Source: Bacteroidaceae bacterium (GTDB taxonomy: Bacteria; Bacteroidota; Bacteroidia; Bacteroidales; Bacteroidaceae). From it: a DNA stretch of 19,055 nt. The stretch covers positions 1 to 19,055 of the forward strand of contig JAGCWG010000270.1 of assembly GCA_017961965.1 (NCBI GenBank), written 5' to 3'. The notes beneath the pieces are model-generated. The model saw nothing but the letters and a program-made list of their open reading frames with translations, was not told where the DNA came from and made no database searches. Numbering within the stretch: the stretch's first letter is position 1; each line of letters begins with the position of its first letter. The translations under genes and the position numbers were made by a program. Positions 1 through 8,124 of the stretch are shown here, piece by piece.

Positions 1-1
1 A

Positions 2-1279
2 GGCAATCCTCTCCTCAAGGACTTCGCTCCTAACAGTCAGGTGTGGATGAGTCATGGTGACACAATCACACGTCTTCCTGAAGGATTCCACGTTATTGCT
101 TCAACTTCAACCGTGAAGTATGCTGCATACGCTGCCGACAACGAGAAGATATGGGGTGTACAGTATCACCCAGAGGTGTTCCACTCAATTGACGGAACAC
201 AGCTCTTGAAGAACTTCGTTGTGGACATCTGTGGCGGTAAGCAAGACTGGTCACCAGCGCAGTTTGTAGAACAAACAGTCAAGGAGATAAAGCAGCAGGT
301 GGGCGATGACAAGGTTATCCTTGGTCTCTCTGGTGGTGTTGATTCTTCTGTTGCAGCCGTTCTTCTTAATCGTGCAATCGGTAAGAACCTCACTTGTATC
401 TTCGTAAACAACGGACTCCTCCGCAAGAACGAGTTTGAGGATGTGCTTCGTGATTATGAGTGCCTCGGACTTAACGTGGTAGGTGTGGATGCAAGTCAGA
501 AGTTCTACTCAGAGCTTGCTGGAGTATGTGAGCCAGAACGTAAGCGTAAGATTATCGGTGCAGGCTTCATCGATGTATTTGAGGCAGAGGCACGCAAGAT
601 TGAAGGTGCTAAGTGGCTTGCTCAGGGAACTATCTACCCTGACCGCATCGAGTCACTCAACATAACTGGAAAGGTAATCAAGTCACACCACAATGTTGGT
701 GGTCTTCCTGAGAAGATGGGACTCAAACTTTGTGAACCACTCAGGTGGTTGTTCAAGGATGAGGTTCGTCGTGTAGGACGCCAGCTTCAGATGCCAGAGC
801 ATCTTATCACACGTCATCCATTCCCAGGACCAGGACTTGCAGTTCGTATCCTCGGTGACATCACTCCAGAGAAGGTACGTGTACTTCAGGATGCAGACGA
901 CATCTTCATCAAGGGACTCCGTAATTGGAAGGTCAAGCTTTCTGGTGAGGAGGCACGCAAGGTACTTGCAGCTGGTGTACCAGCAGACATGAAGGATGGA
1001 GAGATTGAGGTAAGCCTCTATGACCAGATTTGGCAGGCAGGTGCTATTCTCCTTTCAGATGTCAAGAGCGTTGGTGTCATGGGTGATGAACGTACATACG
1101 AAAATCCTGTTGCACTCCGTGCCGTTACAAGTGCAGATGCCATGACTGCTGACTGGGCAAAGCTCCCTTACGAGTTCCTTGCTGAGGTAAGTAATCAGAT
1201 TATTCGTAACGTACGTGGTGTAAACCGTGTATGCTATGATGTCTCTTCAAAGCCACCAGCAACTATCGAGTGGGAATAA
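2..1279 (+). CDS. guaA: GMP synthase (glutamine-hydrolysing), 5'-truncated by window edge
   Basis: Converts XMP, ATP and glutamine to GMP, the last step of guanine nucleotide synthesis in the cytosol. The reading frame is open from base 2 (GNPLLKDF..., then VWMSHGD), so the gene continues upstream; 425 residues are visible and about 90 should be missing against the usual 510-525. Visible amidotransferase end: YHPE at 164-175 supplies the catalytic His and Glu; the nucleophilic Cys lies in the missing part. The ATP-pyrophosphatase P-loop SGGVDSS is at 329-349. The XMP-binding/dimerisation domain follows, with [12 protein letters not shown] and the family-typical C-terminus PPATIEWE. The GTG at 41 is an internal valine, not a start. 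No frameshift is seen. Identification is firm. Confidence 0.97.
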   Translation, partial: GNPLLKDFAPNSQVWMSHGDTITRLPEGFHVIASTSTVKYAAYAADNEKIWGVQYHPEVFHSIDGTQLLKNFVVDICGGKQDWSPAQFVEQTVKEIKQQVGDDKVILGLSGGVDSSVAAVLLNRAIGKNLTCIFVNNGLLRKNEFEDVLRDYECLGLNVVGVDASQKFYSELAGVCEPERKRKIIGAGFIDVFEAEARKIEGAKWLAQGTIYPDRIESLNITGKVIKSHHNVGGLPEKMGLKLCEPLRWLFKDEVRRVGRQLQMPEHLITRHPFPGPGLAVRILGDITPEKVRVLQDADDIFIKGLRNWKVKLSGEEARKVLAAGVPADMKDGEIEVSLYDQIWQAGAILLSDVKSVGVMGDERTYENPVALRAVTSADAMTADWAKLPYEFLAEVSNQIIRNVRGVNRVCYDVSSKPPATIEWE

Positions 1280-1316
1280 GCCTTCGGAGTTAAGAATAAA
1301 AAGTTATACGTTAAAG

Positions 1317-1347
1317 GTTGTCTGATGGACAAGTTCTGTCAGACAAC
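1317..1347. repeat. 9-bp inverted repeat between guaA and the export gene
   Basis: GTTGTCTGA (1317-1325) and TCAGACAAC (1339-1347) form a perfect 9-bp stem with a 13-nt loop, ending 18 bases before the next ATG. No T-run follows on the plus strand (TTAAAACAATAAAA), so it is a poor intrinsic terminator for guaA. It could be a leader hairpin of the downstream gene, an operator, or a weak terminator. Seen directly; function unknown. Confidence 0.5.
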
Positions 1348-1365
1348 TTAAAACAATAAAACGAT

Positions 1366-2181
1366 ATGAAAAAATATTTATCATTGGTGCTTCTCGTACT
1401 TACACTCTGTCTTACAGGTTGTATGTCATACAAGAAAGTACCATATATCCAAAATAGTAGAGAAGTTGACCTTTCTGGTGCTACAAACCTTTACGACGCC
1501 AAGATTATGCCGAAGGATTACCTCACAATTACAGTGAACCTTCCAAAGGATCCAGAGGCTATCAGAATGTTTAACATGGCAATCAGTGGTTCCGCCACAA
1601 CCAATGCGACAACAGGTTCTACAAGTTTCAGTTCTTCATCAACAGCTCTTCAGTCATACCTCGTAGAGAATGACGGAACTATTGATTTCCCAATCATCGG
1701 ACGTATTCATGTTGCAGGTAAGACACGTCATGAGTTACAGGACTTCCTCGTTGAACAGATTTATCCTACTTACGTGATTGAGAAGCCAATCGTTCTTGTT
1801 ACAATCTCAAGTTTCAAGATTTCTGTTATTGGAGAGGTTTCTGCTCCAGGACAATACACGGTTTCCAATGGTAAGGTTAATATCTTTGAGGCTCTTGCTT
1901 TAGCAAAGGATCTTACTGTATGGGGACAGCGTGATAACGTAAAGATTATCCGCGAGCTTAGCACTGGTGAGAAGAAGATTGTTGAGCTTAATCTTAATGA
2001 CGCAAATATTATCAACTCGCCATACTATCAGCTTCAGCAGAATGATATTGTCTATGTGACTCCAAATAAGGCAAAGGCAAAGAATTCAGGAGTAGGTTCA
2101 GAAACAAGCTTGTGGTTCAGTACAACAAGTATTTTCATTTCTATTGCCGGTCTCTTAGTCAATATCTTACGTCATAAGTAA
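1366..2181 (+). CDS. Polysaccharide export outer-membrane lipoprotein (Wza-like, Poly_export + SLBB)
   Basis: Probable outer-membrane component of a capsule or exopolysaccharide export channel. It has a lipoprotein signal peptide with lipobox LTGC, Cys19 being the predicted lipidated residue. A Poly_export region follows at about residues 40-148 (YDAKIMPKDYLTITV..., DGTIDFPIIGRIHVAGKT), with a Ser/Thr-rich insert at 74-95. One SLBB-like region lies at about 152-232 (VIGEVSAPGQYTV). A hydrophobic helix at about 249-268 near the C-terminus would span a membrane, as in Wza-like proteins. The 271-residue length fits short Bacteroidetes members. Such genes usually precede a Wzc-like chain-length/kinase gene; here a terminator and glnN follow, so it is an orphan. 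The ATG at 1366 directly precedes the signal peptide. The family is clear; the polysaccharide is unknown. Confidence 0.9.
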   Translation: MKKYLSLVLLVLTLCLTGCMSYKKVPYIQNSREVDLSGATNLYDAKIMPKDYLTITVNLPKDPEAIRMFNMAISGSATTNATTGSTSFSSSSTALQSYLVENDGTIDFPIIGRIHVAGKTRHELQDFLVEQIYPTYVIEKPIVLVTISSFKISVIGEVSAPGQYTVSNGKVNIFEALALAKDLTVWGQRDNVKIIRELSTGEKKIVELNLNDANIINSPYYQLQQNDIVYVTPNKAKAKNSGVGSETSLWFSTTSIFISIAGLLVNILRHK

Positions 2182-2226
2182 CTCTCACACATTCATGACA
2201 AAGATTGTTTGAACATATTAATATAT

Positions 2227-2267
2227 AGACGGAAGTTGTGGTATGAACATCACAACTTCCGTCTTTT
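2227..2267 (+). terminator. Intrinsic terminator of the Wza-like gene
   Basis: A perfect 14-bp stem, AGACGGAAGTTGTG (2227-2240) with CACAACTTCCGTCT (2251-2264), has a 10-nt loop and ends in TTTT. It lies 45 bases after the stop codon and separates this gene from glnN. Confidence 0.92.
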
Positions 2268-2272
2268 GCTCT

Positions 2273-2323
2273 ATAGACAAGCTCCTTTAATTAATAGACA
2301 AGTCTGGTCGTATAATAGACGAA
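2273..2323 (+). promoter_or_regulatory. Three 9-bp direct repeats at exact 21-bp spacing upstream of glnN
   Basis: ATAGACAAG occurs at 2273-2281 and 2294-2302, and ATAGACGAA (7 of 9 matching) at 2315-2323, each separated by 12 bases. Twenty-one base pairs is two helical turns, so the copies face the same side of DNA, as expected for cooperative activator or repressor binding. The array ends 36 bases before the glnN ATG, and a TATAAT (2311-2316) overlaps the third copy. No TAnnTTTG box is seen in this gap. A regulatory role is inferred from placement and phasing. Confidence 0.55.
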
Positions 2324-2359
2324 CCTTTACAAAAACAAGAATAAAACAACAATAATAAT

Positions 2360-4549
2360 ATGGCTGAAAAATTAAGATTTCAGGTAGTTAAGGAGGCGTT
2401 CAAGCGTAAGCCTGTTGAGGTTGCGGTACCTACTGAGCGTCCTTCTGAATACTTTGGTAAGTATGTGTTCAATAAGCAGAAGATGTACAAGTATCTTCCT
2501 GCTAAGGTATATGCAAAGATGTGTGACGTCATAGACAATGGCGCACCTTTTGACCGCTCTATCGCTGATGCCGTTGCCGAGGGCATAAAGACCTGGGCGA
2601 TGGAGCATGGTGTTACTCACTATACACATTGGTTCCAGCCTCTTACTGAGGGAACGGCAGAGAAGCATGACGGCTTCGTTGAGCATGACTGGAAGGGTGG
2701 TATGGTAGAGGAGTTCGAGGGTAAGCTCCTCGTACAGCAGGAGCCGGACGCAAGTTCTTTCCCAAATGGTGGAATACGCTCTACCTTTGAGGCTCGCGGT
2801 TATTCGGCATGGGACCCTACATCACCTGTGTTCATCATTGGTGATACTCTCATGATTCCAACGATATTTCTCTCTTACACGGGTGAGGCACTTGACTACA
2901 AGGTGCCTTTGAAGAAGGCACTCTATGCGGTTGATAAGGCAGCAACAGCGGTTGCACAGCTGTTCAACCCTGATGTAAAGAAGGTTAAGTGCAACCTCGG
3001 ATGGGAGCAGGAGTACTTCCTCGTGGATGAGGACCTTTATGCTGCCCGACCTGACCTCGTGATGACAGGCCGTACTCTCATGGGTCATGACTCTGCTAAG
3101 AACCAGCAGATGGATGACCACTACTTCGGAAGCATTCCAGCTCGTGTGGAGAACTACATGCGCGATATTGAGATACAGGCTCTTGAACTGGGAATCCCTT
3201 GCAAGACTCGTCACAATGAGGTTGCACCGAACCAGTTTGAGCTGGCACCTATCTTTGAGGAAACCAACCTTGCCGTTGACCACAACATGCTCATGATGTC
3301 TATTATGAAGCGTGTGGCACGCAAGCACGGATTTCGCTGTCTTCTCCACGAGAAGCCATTCAAGGGTGTCAATGGTAGCGGTAAGCACAATAACTGGTCG
3401 CTTGCTACTGACACAGGTATTCTCCTGCATGCTCCGGGCAAGACTCCGATGGAGAATCTTCGTTTCGTTACGTTCATTGTCGAAACTCTCAAGGGTGTGT
3501 ATGACCATAACGGACTCCTCAAGGCTTCCATCATGAGTGCCACTAATGCTCATCGTCTTGGAGCACATGAGGCTCCACCAGCAATCATCTCGTCTTTCCT
3601 CGGAAAGATGGTTACGGACCTTATTGAGCACGTGGAGACTGCTGACGATGATATGCTTTCGGTTGCTGGTAAGACAGCCTTCCAGCTTCACCTTCCTTCG
3701 TTGCCGGAGCTCCTTATAGACAACACTGACCGCAACCGTACTTCACCATTTGCCTTCACAGGTAACCGCTTCGAGTTCCGCGCCGTTGGTTCAGAGGCAA
3801 ACTGTGCGAGCGCAATGCTTACACTCAATACGGCTGTGGCTGAAGCTCTTACTAATTTCCGCAAGCGTGTTGACGAGTTGATTGAGAAGGGCGAAGCTAA
3901 GGAGACGGCAATCCTCAAGGTTGTTCGCGAGGACATCAAGTACATCAAGCCTATCATCTTCAACGGCAATGGCTACGGCGAAGAGTGGAAGGAAGAGGCT
4001 AAGCGCCGAGGTCTCGACTGCGAGACTTCTGCACCGATTGTCTTCGAGAATTACCTTAAAGAGTCATCTGTCAAGATGTTTGAGTCAATGAACGTCATGA
4101 CAAAGTTTGAGCTTCAGGCCCGCAATGAGATCAAGTGGGAGACATATACTAAGAAGATACAGATTGAGTCACGCATCTTCGGCGACCTCTGTCTCAACCA
4201 CATCATCCCTGTCGTTACTAAGTATCAGTCAATGCTTATAGATAATGTGAGCAAGGTGATGAGTATCTTCGACAAGAAGAAGGCTACTGAGATTTCAAAG
4301 ACCAACCTCGTTATCATCGAGCGCATCTCTGAGCACGAGTCTTTCATCATCGAGAATGTGGAGAAGATGATTGAGGCACGCAAGGCTGCCAACAGGATTG
4401 ATAGCGAGCGTGAGAAGGCGATAGCTTATCACGACACGGTTGCTCCACTCATCGAGGAGATACGTTACCACGTTGACAAGCTCGAGACCATCGTTGACGA
4501 TGAGGCATGGCCACTTCCTAAGTACCGTGAGCTTCTCTTCATCCGATAA
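2360..4549 (+). CDS. glnN: Glutamine synthetase type III
   Basis: Makes glutamine from glutamate, ammonia and ATP; the main ammonium-assimilation enzyme in many Bacteroidetes. At 729 residues it matches the long GSIII class (the Bacteroides fragilis enzyme is about 729), not GSI (about 450-470). The ATP-binding signature of the superfamily spans residues 332-347 and starts KPFKGVNGSGKH. GWEQEYFL near residue 215 carries metal-binding acidic residues, and RHNEVAPNQFELAP near 279 is typical of the catalytic barrel. The GSIII-specific C-terminal extension is helical and charged. The ATG follows an A-rich leader (AATAATAAT) without a Shine-Dalgarno. It is a single-gene unit with a terminator on each side; nitrogen-dependent control through the upstream 21-bp repeats is an inference. 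The call is secure. Confidence 0.97.
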   Translation: MAEKLRFQVVKEAFKRKPVEVAVPTERPSEYFGKYVFNKQKMYKYLPAKVYAKMCDVIDNGAPFDRSIADAVAEGIKTWAMEHGVTHYTHWFQPLTEGTAEKHDGFVEHDWKGGMVEEFEGKLLVQQEPDASSFPNGGIRSTFEARGYSAWDPTSPVFIIGDTLMIPTIFLSYTGEALDYKVPLKKALYAVDKAATAVAQLFNPDVKKVKCNLGWEQEYFLVDEDLYAARPDLVMTGRTLMGHDSAKNQQMDDHYFGSIPARVENYMRDIEIQALELGIPCKTRHNEVAPNQFELAPIFEETNLAVDHNMLMMSIMKRVARKHGFRCLLHEKPFKGVNGSGKHNNWSLATDTGILLHAPGKTPMENLRFVTFIVETLKGVYDHNGLLKASIMSATNAHRLGAHEAPPAIISSFLGKMVTDLIEHVETADDDMLSVAGKTAFQLHLPSLPELLIDNTDRNRTSPFAFTGNRFEFRAVGSEANCASAMLTLNTAVAEALTNFRKRVDELIEKGEAKETAILKVVREDIKYIKPIIFNGNGYGEEWKEEAKRRGLDCETSAPIVFENYLKESSVKMFESMNVMTKFELQARNEIKWETYTKKIQIESRIFGDLCLNHIIPVVTKYQSMLIDNVSKVMSIFDKKKATEISKTNLVIIERISEHESFIIENVEKMIEARKAANRIDSEREKAIAYHDTVAPLIEEIRYHVDKLETIVDDEAWPLPKYRELLFIR

Positions 4550-4581
4550 TACGATTCATGGTAAAACTAACATAACTAAAC

Positions 4582-4629
4582 TTTGGGTTGCCGCCCACAC
4601 CGTTAACGGGCGGCACCCAAAACATTTTT
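4582..4629 (+). terminator. Terminator of glnN
   Basis: TTTGGGTTGCCGCCC (4582-4596) pairs with GGGCGGCACCCAAAA (4608-4622), leaving one bulged T. The GC-rich stem has an 11-nt loop and is followed by a T-run at 4625-4629. It starts 33 bases after the glnN stop codon. Confidence 0.88.
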
Positions 4630-4764
4630 CGGGCAGGAAATAACCTATCGTTATCCAAGACTATTACCTTTAATGATAGAACGCCATTATCGGTACAAAT
4701 TACCCGCCCACTTCTACCCAAGCAATAGAAATAACAAAACAATAATCCAAAACCAAAGAAACTA

Positions 4765-6354
4765 ATGAAAAAGTTCCTTAACTTACTTCCATTGTGCCTT
4801 CTCGCTTCATGTTCAGTCGAGTTGGCAGAGACAGAGCAAAACACTCTTGAAGGAGGTACATATGACAACGTCATTATTCGCAGAAGACCTTTTGTGTACG
4901 ATAATGACACACGTACAACAATTACGGCAACAGACAAAGCACTCACTTTCTCCTGGGCAGACGGAGATGCCATTGGCGTGTTCCCTGTCAGTCCCATAAC
5001 AAACAGTCAGGCAAAGCAAAAACTTCGTGTCTCTAAAGAGAAAGACACGGATGCACACTTTGCCGCCTTCGATGGAGCAGGTTGGGAGCTGAAGAACGGC
5101 AACACGTATGCCGCCTACTATCCTTACAACGGTAACCTGCCATCATCTACTTCGTTCCGTGAGGTAATAATCGGCCTCGATTGGCAAGACGGAACACTCG
5201 AAACGATCGGAAAGAAGTACGACTATATGTACGCACCATCATCTGGAAAGATGGAAAAGTTTTCCGACGGAACACACATGGTTATGTTTGACTTCAAGCA
5301 TGTCGTCTCCATTCTCCAGCTCAAACTCACCATGCCTGTCGCTGCAACATGGAAACGAGTCAGCATCAGCAGCATATCAGGAGACTATATATGGACGACA
5401 TCTGCATATTTAGATGTGTCATCAGGCGAGACCACGACTATATCCACGTCATCAAGTATCACCCTCGACCTCGGCAATATTACTACTACATCAGATAATA
5501 AGGAAATCACTCTTTACGCATCCGTGCTTCCTACAACCACAGGTTTACTTCAACTTGAAGCCACAACAAGTGAAGGCGAAGAGTACTACACAACACTAAA
5601 AAGCAAGACCATTAAGGCTGGTAAGGCATACAGATATTCCGCAACCTTAGAGAAAGAGTTCGGTAGCCATGGATATGTCAATGGTCACGAATACGTTGAT
5701 CTCGGCTTACCATCTAAGACAAAGTGGGCAACTATGAATGTGGGTGCAAACTCACCAACGGAAATAGGTGACTATTATGCATGGGGTGAGTACAACACAC
5801 AGAATTTTAGCACAAGTTACACATGGGAATCATACAAATGGATGACATATACTACTTATGGCACAAGATTCAGTAAGTATATGGTCGATACAAAAGGAAA
5901 ATTATTAGACAAGGCAATACTTGAAAGTGCCGATGACGCTGCAACAAAGAACTGGGGCAATGGATGGCGTATGCCAACAACAAGCGAACAGTTGGAACTT
6001 ATCAGCAACTGCTACTGCGTGTGGACAGACAACTATTCAAATGGAGTAAAAGGTTATATAATATATAAGCCATTGAACAAATCGGACATTGGCATAACCA
6101 TACTTTCCGGCGAAACACCTTCAAGTGCATATTCTCTTTCCGTGCCACACATATTCCTTCCATGTACAAGTCATTTAGGCAATAGCAGTCTGGGGGAACT
6201 AAAGCTCAACAATGAAACTGCTTTCTATTGGTCTTCAATGCTATATATCGTAGAAGACCAAAAAGCCTGGTTACAATATTTTAGTCCAGACTACCTTGGT
6301 GAGCAAACAGACTATCGTTGTATAGGAGCCTGCGTACGTGCTGTATGTGAGTAA
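4765..6354 (+). CDS. Surface lipoprotein: fimbrillin-like N-terminal region plus FISUMP C-terminal domain
   Basis: Probable outer-membrane-anchored surface protein of 529 residues. A lipoprotein signal peptide ends in LLASC, with Cys16 lipidated. Residues about 48-295 resemble the fimbrillin/Mfa-like superfamily of Bacteroidetes: TRTTITATDKALTFSWADGD, then GVFP, then beta-rich, Thr/Ser-rich sequence. Residues about 303-527 match the Fibrobacter succinogenes major paralogous (FISUMP) domain, with EYVDLGLPSKTKWATMNVG, YYAWGEY, NWGNGWRMPT, FYWSS and the late YRCIGACVRAV. FISUMP domains are often found at the ends of secreted Bacteroidetes proteins; their biochemical role is not established. The gene stands alone between a terminator upstream and a repeat array plus bidirectional terminator downstream. 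Ligand or adhesin function is unknown; confidence is higher for FISUMP than for fimbrillin. Confidence 0.85.
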   Translation: MKKFLNLLPLCLLASCSVELAETEQNTLEGGTYDNVIIRRRPFVYDNDTRTTITATDKALTFSWADGDAIGVFPVSPITNSQAKQKLRVSKEKDTDAHFAAFDGAGWELKNGNTYAAYYPYNGNLPSSTSFREVIIGLDWQDGTLETIGKKYDYMYAPSSGKMEKFSDGTHMVMFDFKHVVSILQLKLTMPVAATWKRVSISSISGDYIWTTSAYLDVSSGETTTISTSSSITLDLGNITTTSDNKEITLYASVLPTTTGLLQLEATTSEGEEYYTTLKSKTIKAGKAYRYSATLEKEFGSHGYVNGHEYVDLGLPSKTKWATMNVGANSPTEIGDYYAWGEYNTQNFSTSYTWESYKWMTYTTYGTRFSKYMVDTKGKLLDKAILESADDAATKNWGNGWRMPTTSEQLELISNCYCVWTDNYSNGVKGYIIYKPLNKSDIGITILSGETPSSAYSLSVPHIFLPCTSHLGNSSLGELKLNNETAFYWSSMLYIVEDQKAWLQYFSPDYLGEQTDYRCIGACVRAVCE

Positions 6355-6392
6355 GATAGCAAGCATTAAAACGCAATGCTGAAAGGTGTCGG

Positions 6393-6484
6393 ACAGACTA
6401 TCGATAGTTTGCAATACAGACTATTGATAGTTTGCACTACAGACTATCGATAGTTTGTACTACAGACTATCGATAGTCTGAGAC
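6393..6484. repeat. Four tandem 23-bp units with palindromic cores
   Basis: Units at 6393-6415, 6416-6438, 6439-6461 and 6462-6484 each begin ACAGACTAT and contain the 10-bp palindrome CTATCGATAG (CTATTGATAG in unit 2). In unit 4 the palindrome extends to a perfect CAGACTATCGATAGTCTG. Spacing is exactly 23 bp with no unique spacers. The array lies 38 bases after the stop of the FISUMP lipoprotein and before a bidirectional terminator. It could be a cluster of dimeric-protein binding sites, an RNA-folding element in the mRNA tail, or a replication-slippage repeat. Confidence 0.85.
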
Positions 6485-6487
6485 ACG

Positions 6488-6499
6488 ACTAATATTAGT
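6488..6499. repeat. 12-bp palindrome ACTAATATTAGT
   Basis: A perfect 12-bp palindrome immediately downstream of the 23-bp repeat array. It is AT-rich and short, so chance is possible; noted because it sits among other palindromes. Confidence 0.4.
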
Positions 6500-6519
6500 A
6501 TGTTTCATAGCACACATAT

Positions 6520-6560
6520 ACAAAATCGTCACGACTCAGAACGAGTCGTGACGATTTTGT
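6520..6560. terminator. Bidirectional terminator between the FISUMP lipoprotein and fprA
   Basis: A perfect 18-bp inverted repeat: 6520-6537 and 6543-6560 with loop AGAAC. The arms begin ACAAAATC and end GATTTTGT, so a T-rich 3' side is presented on either strand. It lies between convergent genes and can end both transcripts. Confidence 0.92.
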
Positions 6561-6596
6561 TATTACACATTATTATTACATCATCTAAAAAACACA

Positions 6597-7751
6597 TCAC
6601 TTCACGATTGCATCTGCGAGTGCTTCAAGTTGTGCAAGGTCAGATGCCTTCATCGAGCTCTTGAGAGTTACGACAGGCTCGACTATCTCAATGTCCTTCA
6701 TTCCTTCGAGCATTCCGCGAATGATACGTGCTGCCTGTGGTGCCCATGTACCATTCTCGATGATACCGATGCGGCGACGCTGGTAACCCTTTATCTTCAG
6801 CTTGTGCAGGAAGAAGTGCATTGGTGGGAAAATGTCACCGTCATACGTAGCGCAAGCCAGTACGACAGAGCCCATACGGAAAGCATCCTCAATGACCTCA
6901 GCCATGTCATCGCGTGAGAGGTCAGCTACGGCAACCTTTGTTGCACCCTTTGCCTCAAGCATCTCTGCCATCTTCTCTGCCGCCTTGCGTGTGTTACCAT
7001 GAATGGATGCGTATGCCACGAGCACACCGCCAGGAGTCTCCACATCGTATGCACTCCATATCTTATAGAGGCGAAGAGCCTCTGCCAGTTGTTCTCCTTC
7101 AAGTACAGGGCCGTGGAGAGGTGCAATCTTGCTTACCTTGAGTCCTGCCACCTTCTTGAGGACGTTTGACACGTTGTTGCCATACTTACCACAGATATTA
7201 AAGTAGTAACGGCGTGCCTCACAAGCCCAGTCGTCCTTGTCGGCATCATACACGCCAAACTTACCAAAACCATCGGCACTGAAGAGGGTCTCCTCGCTTG
7301 CGAGGTAAGTCATGATAACCTCTGGCCAGTGAACCATAGGTGCTGCAATAAAGCTTAGAACAACTCCGCCACCAAGGTCGAGAGCGTCGCCTTCCTTTAC
7401 GGTAGTCACGCTAACCGAAAGCCCTTCGTTAAACTGTCCGAGGAACTTCTTTGCGTTGTCTGAACAGACAATGGTAATGCTCGGATACTTCTCCACAAGT
7501 GAAGCTATAGAAACGCTATGGTCAGGCTCCATGTGCTGTACGACGAGATAGTCAGGTGTACGTCCACCGAGGGCATCCACAAGTTTGTCTATCCACTCGC
7601 TCGTCTTACGTGCATCGACACTATCCATGATGGCAATCTTGTCGCCCTCGACGAGATAGCTGTTATAGCACATGCCTTCTGGCACTTCATACTGGCTCTC
7701 AAAGAGATCTATATCGTGATCATCCACTCCGATGTATTTCACTCTACTCAT
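6597..7751 (-). CDS. fprA: Flavodiiron protein (A-type; O2/NO reductase)
   Basis: Cytoplasmic flavodiiron protein of 384 residues that reduces O2 to water and/or NO to N2O, protecting anaerobes from oxygen or nitrosative stress. The N-terminal metallo-beta-lactamase-like domain carries a full di-iron set: His73, Glu75, Asp77 and His78 in HMEPDH, His141 in MVHWPEV, Asp160 in SADGFGKFG, His213 in PLHGP. The C-terminal flavodoxin domain starts about residue 242, with FMN-phosphate loop YASIHGNTRKAAE and ENGTWAPQAA. No rubredoxin or flavin-reductase domain is fused, as expected for class A. The frame is open further upstream, but MSRVKYIG (start at 7751) matches family starts and lies 45 bases downstream of the likely transcription start. 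Rubredoxin, the usual donor, is the next gene upstream. O2 versus NO preference cannot be read from sequence. Confidence 0.95.
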   Translation of the reverse strand: MSRVKYIGVDDHDIDLFESQYEVPEGMCYNSYLVEGDKIAIMDSVDARKTSEWIDKLVDALGGRTPDYLVVQHMEPDHSVSIASLVEKYPSITIVCSDNAKKFLGQFNEGLSVSVTTVKEGDALDLGGGVVLSFIAAPMVHWPEVIMTYLASEETLFSADGFGKFGVYDADKDDWACEARRYYFNICGKYGNNVSNVLKKVAGLKVSKIAPLHGPVLEGEQLAEALRLYKIWSAYDVETPGGVLVAYASIHGNTRKAAEKMAEMLEAKGATKVAVADLSRDDMAEVIEDAFRMGSVVLACATYDGDIFPPMHFFLHKLKIKGYQRRRIGIIENGTWAPQAARIIRGMLEGMKDIEIVEPVVTLKSSMKASDLAQLEALADAIVK

Positions 7752-7802
7752 AATCATTTTTATTTTGTAACGTTGTTTAACATTATTTGTTTTTTCAGTT
7801 TG

Positions 7803-7837
7803 CAAAGATAACGCTTCGTCTCATAAAAGCAAACAAA
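7803..7837 (-). promoter_or_regulatory. Bacteroidetes-type promoter of fprA
   Basis: On the minus strand TATCTTTG (7810-7803) matches the -7 consensus TAnnTTTG. TTTG (7833-7830, inside TTTGTTTG) lies 19 bp upstream as the -33 element. Predicted start of transcription is near 7796, giving a leader of about 45 nt. It lies downstream of the rubredoxin terminator, so fprA can be transcribed separately. Confidence 0.88.
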
Positions 7838-7844
7838 AGTATTC

Positions 7845-7884
7845 AAAAAGACTGTGCTCGCATCATATATGCAGCACAGTCTTT
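7845..7884 (-). terminator. Terminator of the rubredoxin transcript
   Basis: On the minus strand, AAAGACTGTGCT (7884-7873) pairs with AGCACAGTCTTT (7858-7847), a perfect 12-bp stem, followed by T residues to 7845. The loop itself contains the palindrome GCATATATG-C. It starts 14 bases after the rubredoxin stop and just upstream of the fprA promoter. Confidence 0.88.
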
Positions 7885-7897
7885 ATTTACGTCTTTA

Positions 7898-8056
7898 TCA
7901 TCCAACAGGTGAGAACTCGTCCTTGCCCACGCTACACATTGGGCAGACGAAATCATCAGGGAGGTCTTCAAACGCTGTTCCAGGTGCAATACCGTTATCT
8001 GGATCACCTACTGCGGGATCATACTCCCAGCCACATACATCGCATACGTACTTCAT
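7898..8056 (-). CDS. Rubredoxin (52 aa)
   Basis: Small iron-sulfur electron carrier. The translation from ATG at 8056 gives [18 protein letters not shown] at the N-terminus and [15 protein letters not shown] near the C-terminus. The two CxxC pairs (Cys5/Cys8 and Cys38/Cys41) bind one Fe, with the family-typical aromatic residues Tyr3, Trp10, Tyr12 and the Asp-rich region near residue 34. Length of 52 fits classical rubredoxins (about 52-54). It lies just upstream of fprA on the same strand; rubredoxin is the established donor to class A flavodiiron proteins, so the two very likely work together although a terminator and a second promoter separate them. It is probably co-transcribed with the 81-aa gene 68 bases upstream, since no clear promoter lies between. 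Confidence 0.96.
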   Translation of the reverse strand: MKYVCDVCGWEYDPAVGDPDNGIAPGTAFEDLPDDFVCPMCSVGKDEFSPVG

Positions 8057-8124
8057 AGTTTTTTATCATTTAAATTTGTAAATAATCATCAAGTACATGA
8101 TTTGACTTGAATCCATAAGTTTAT

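Noticed and set aside
2822..3691. Long antisense frame of 289 codons inside glnN
   Set aside because: It lies opposite a strongly conserved gene, has no recognisable domain, and is explained by codon bias of glnN.
4539..4997. Antisense frame of 152 codons across the glnN terminator
   Set aside because: It spans a terminator and the 5' end of the lipoprotein gene on the other strand; no family resemblance.
6393..6484. Possible CRISPR array
   Set aside because: Units are directly tandem with no unique spacers, and no cas genes are present.
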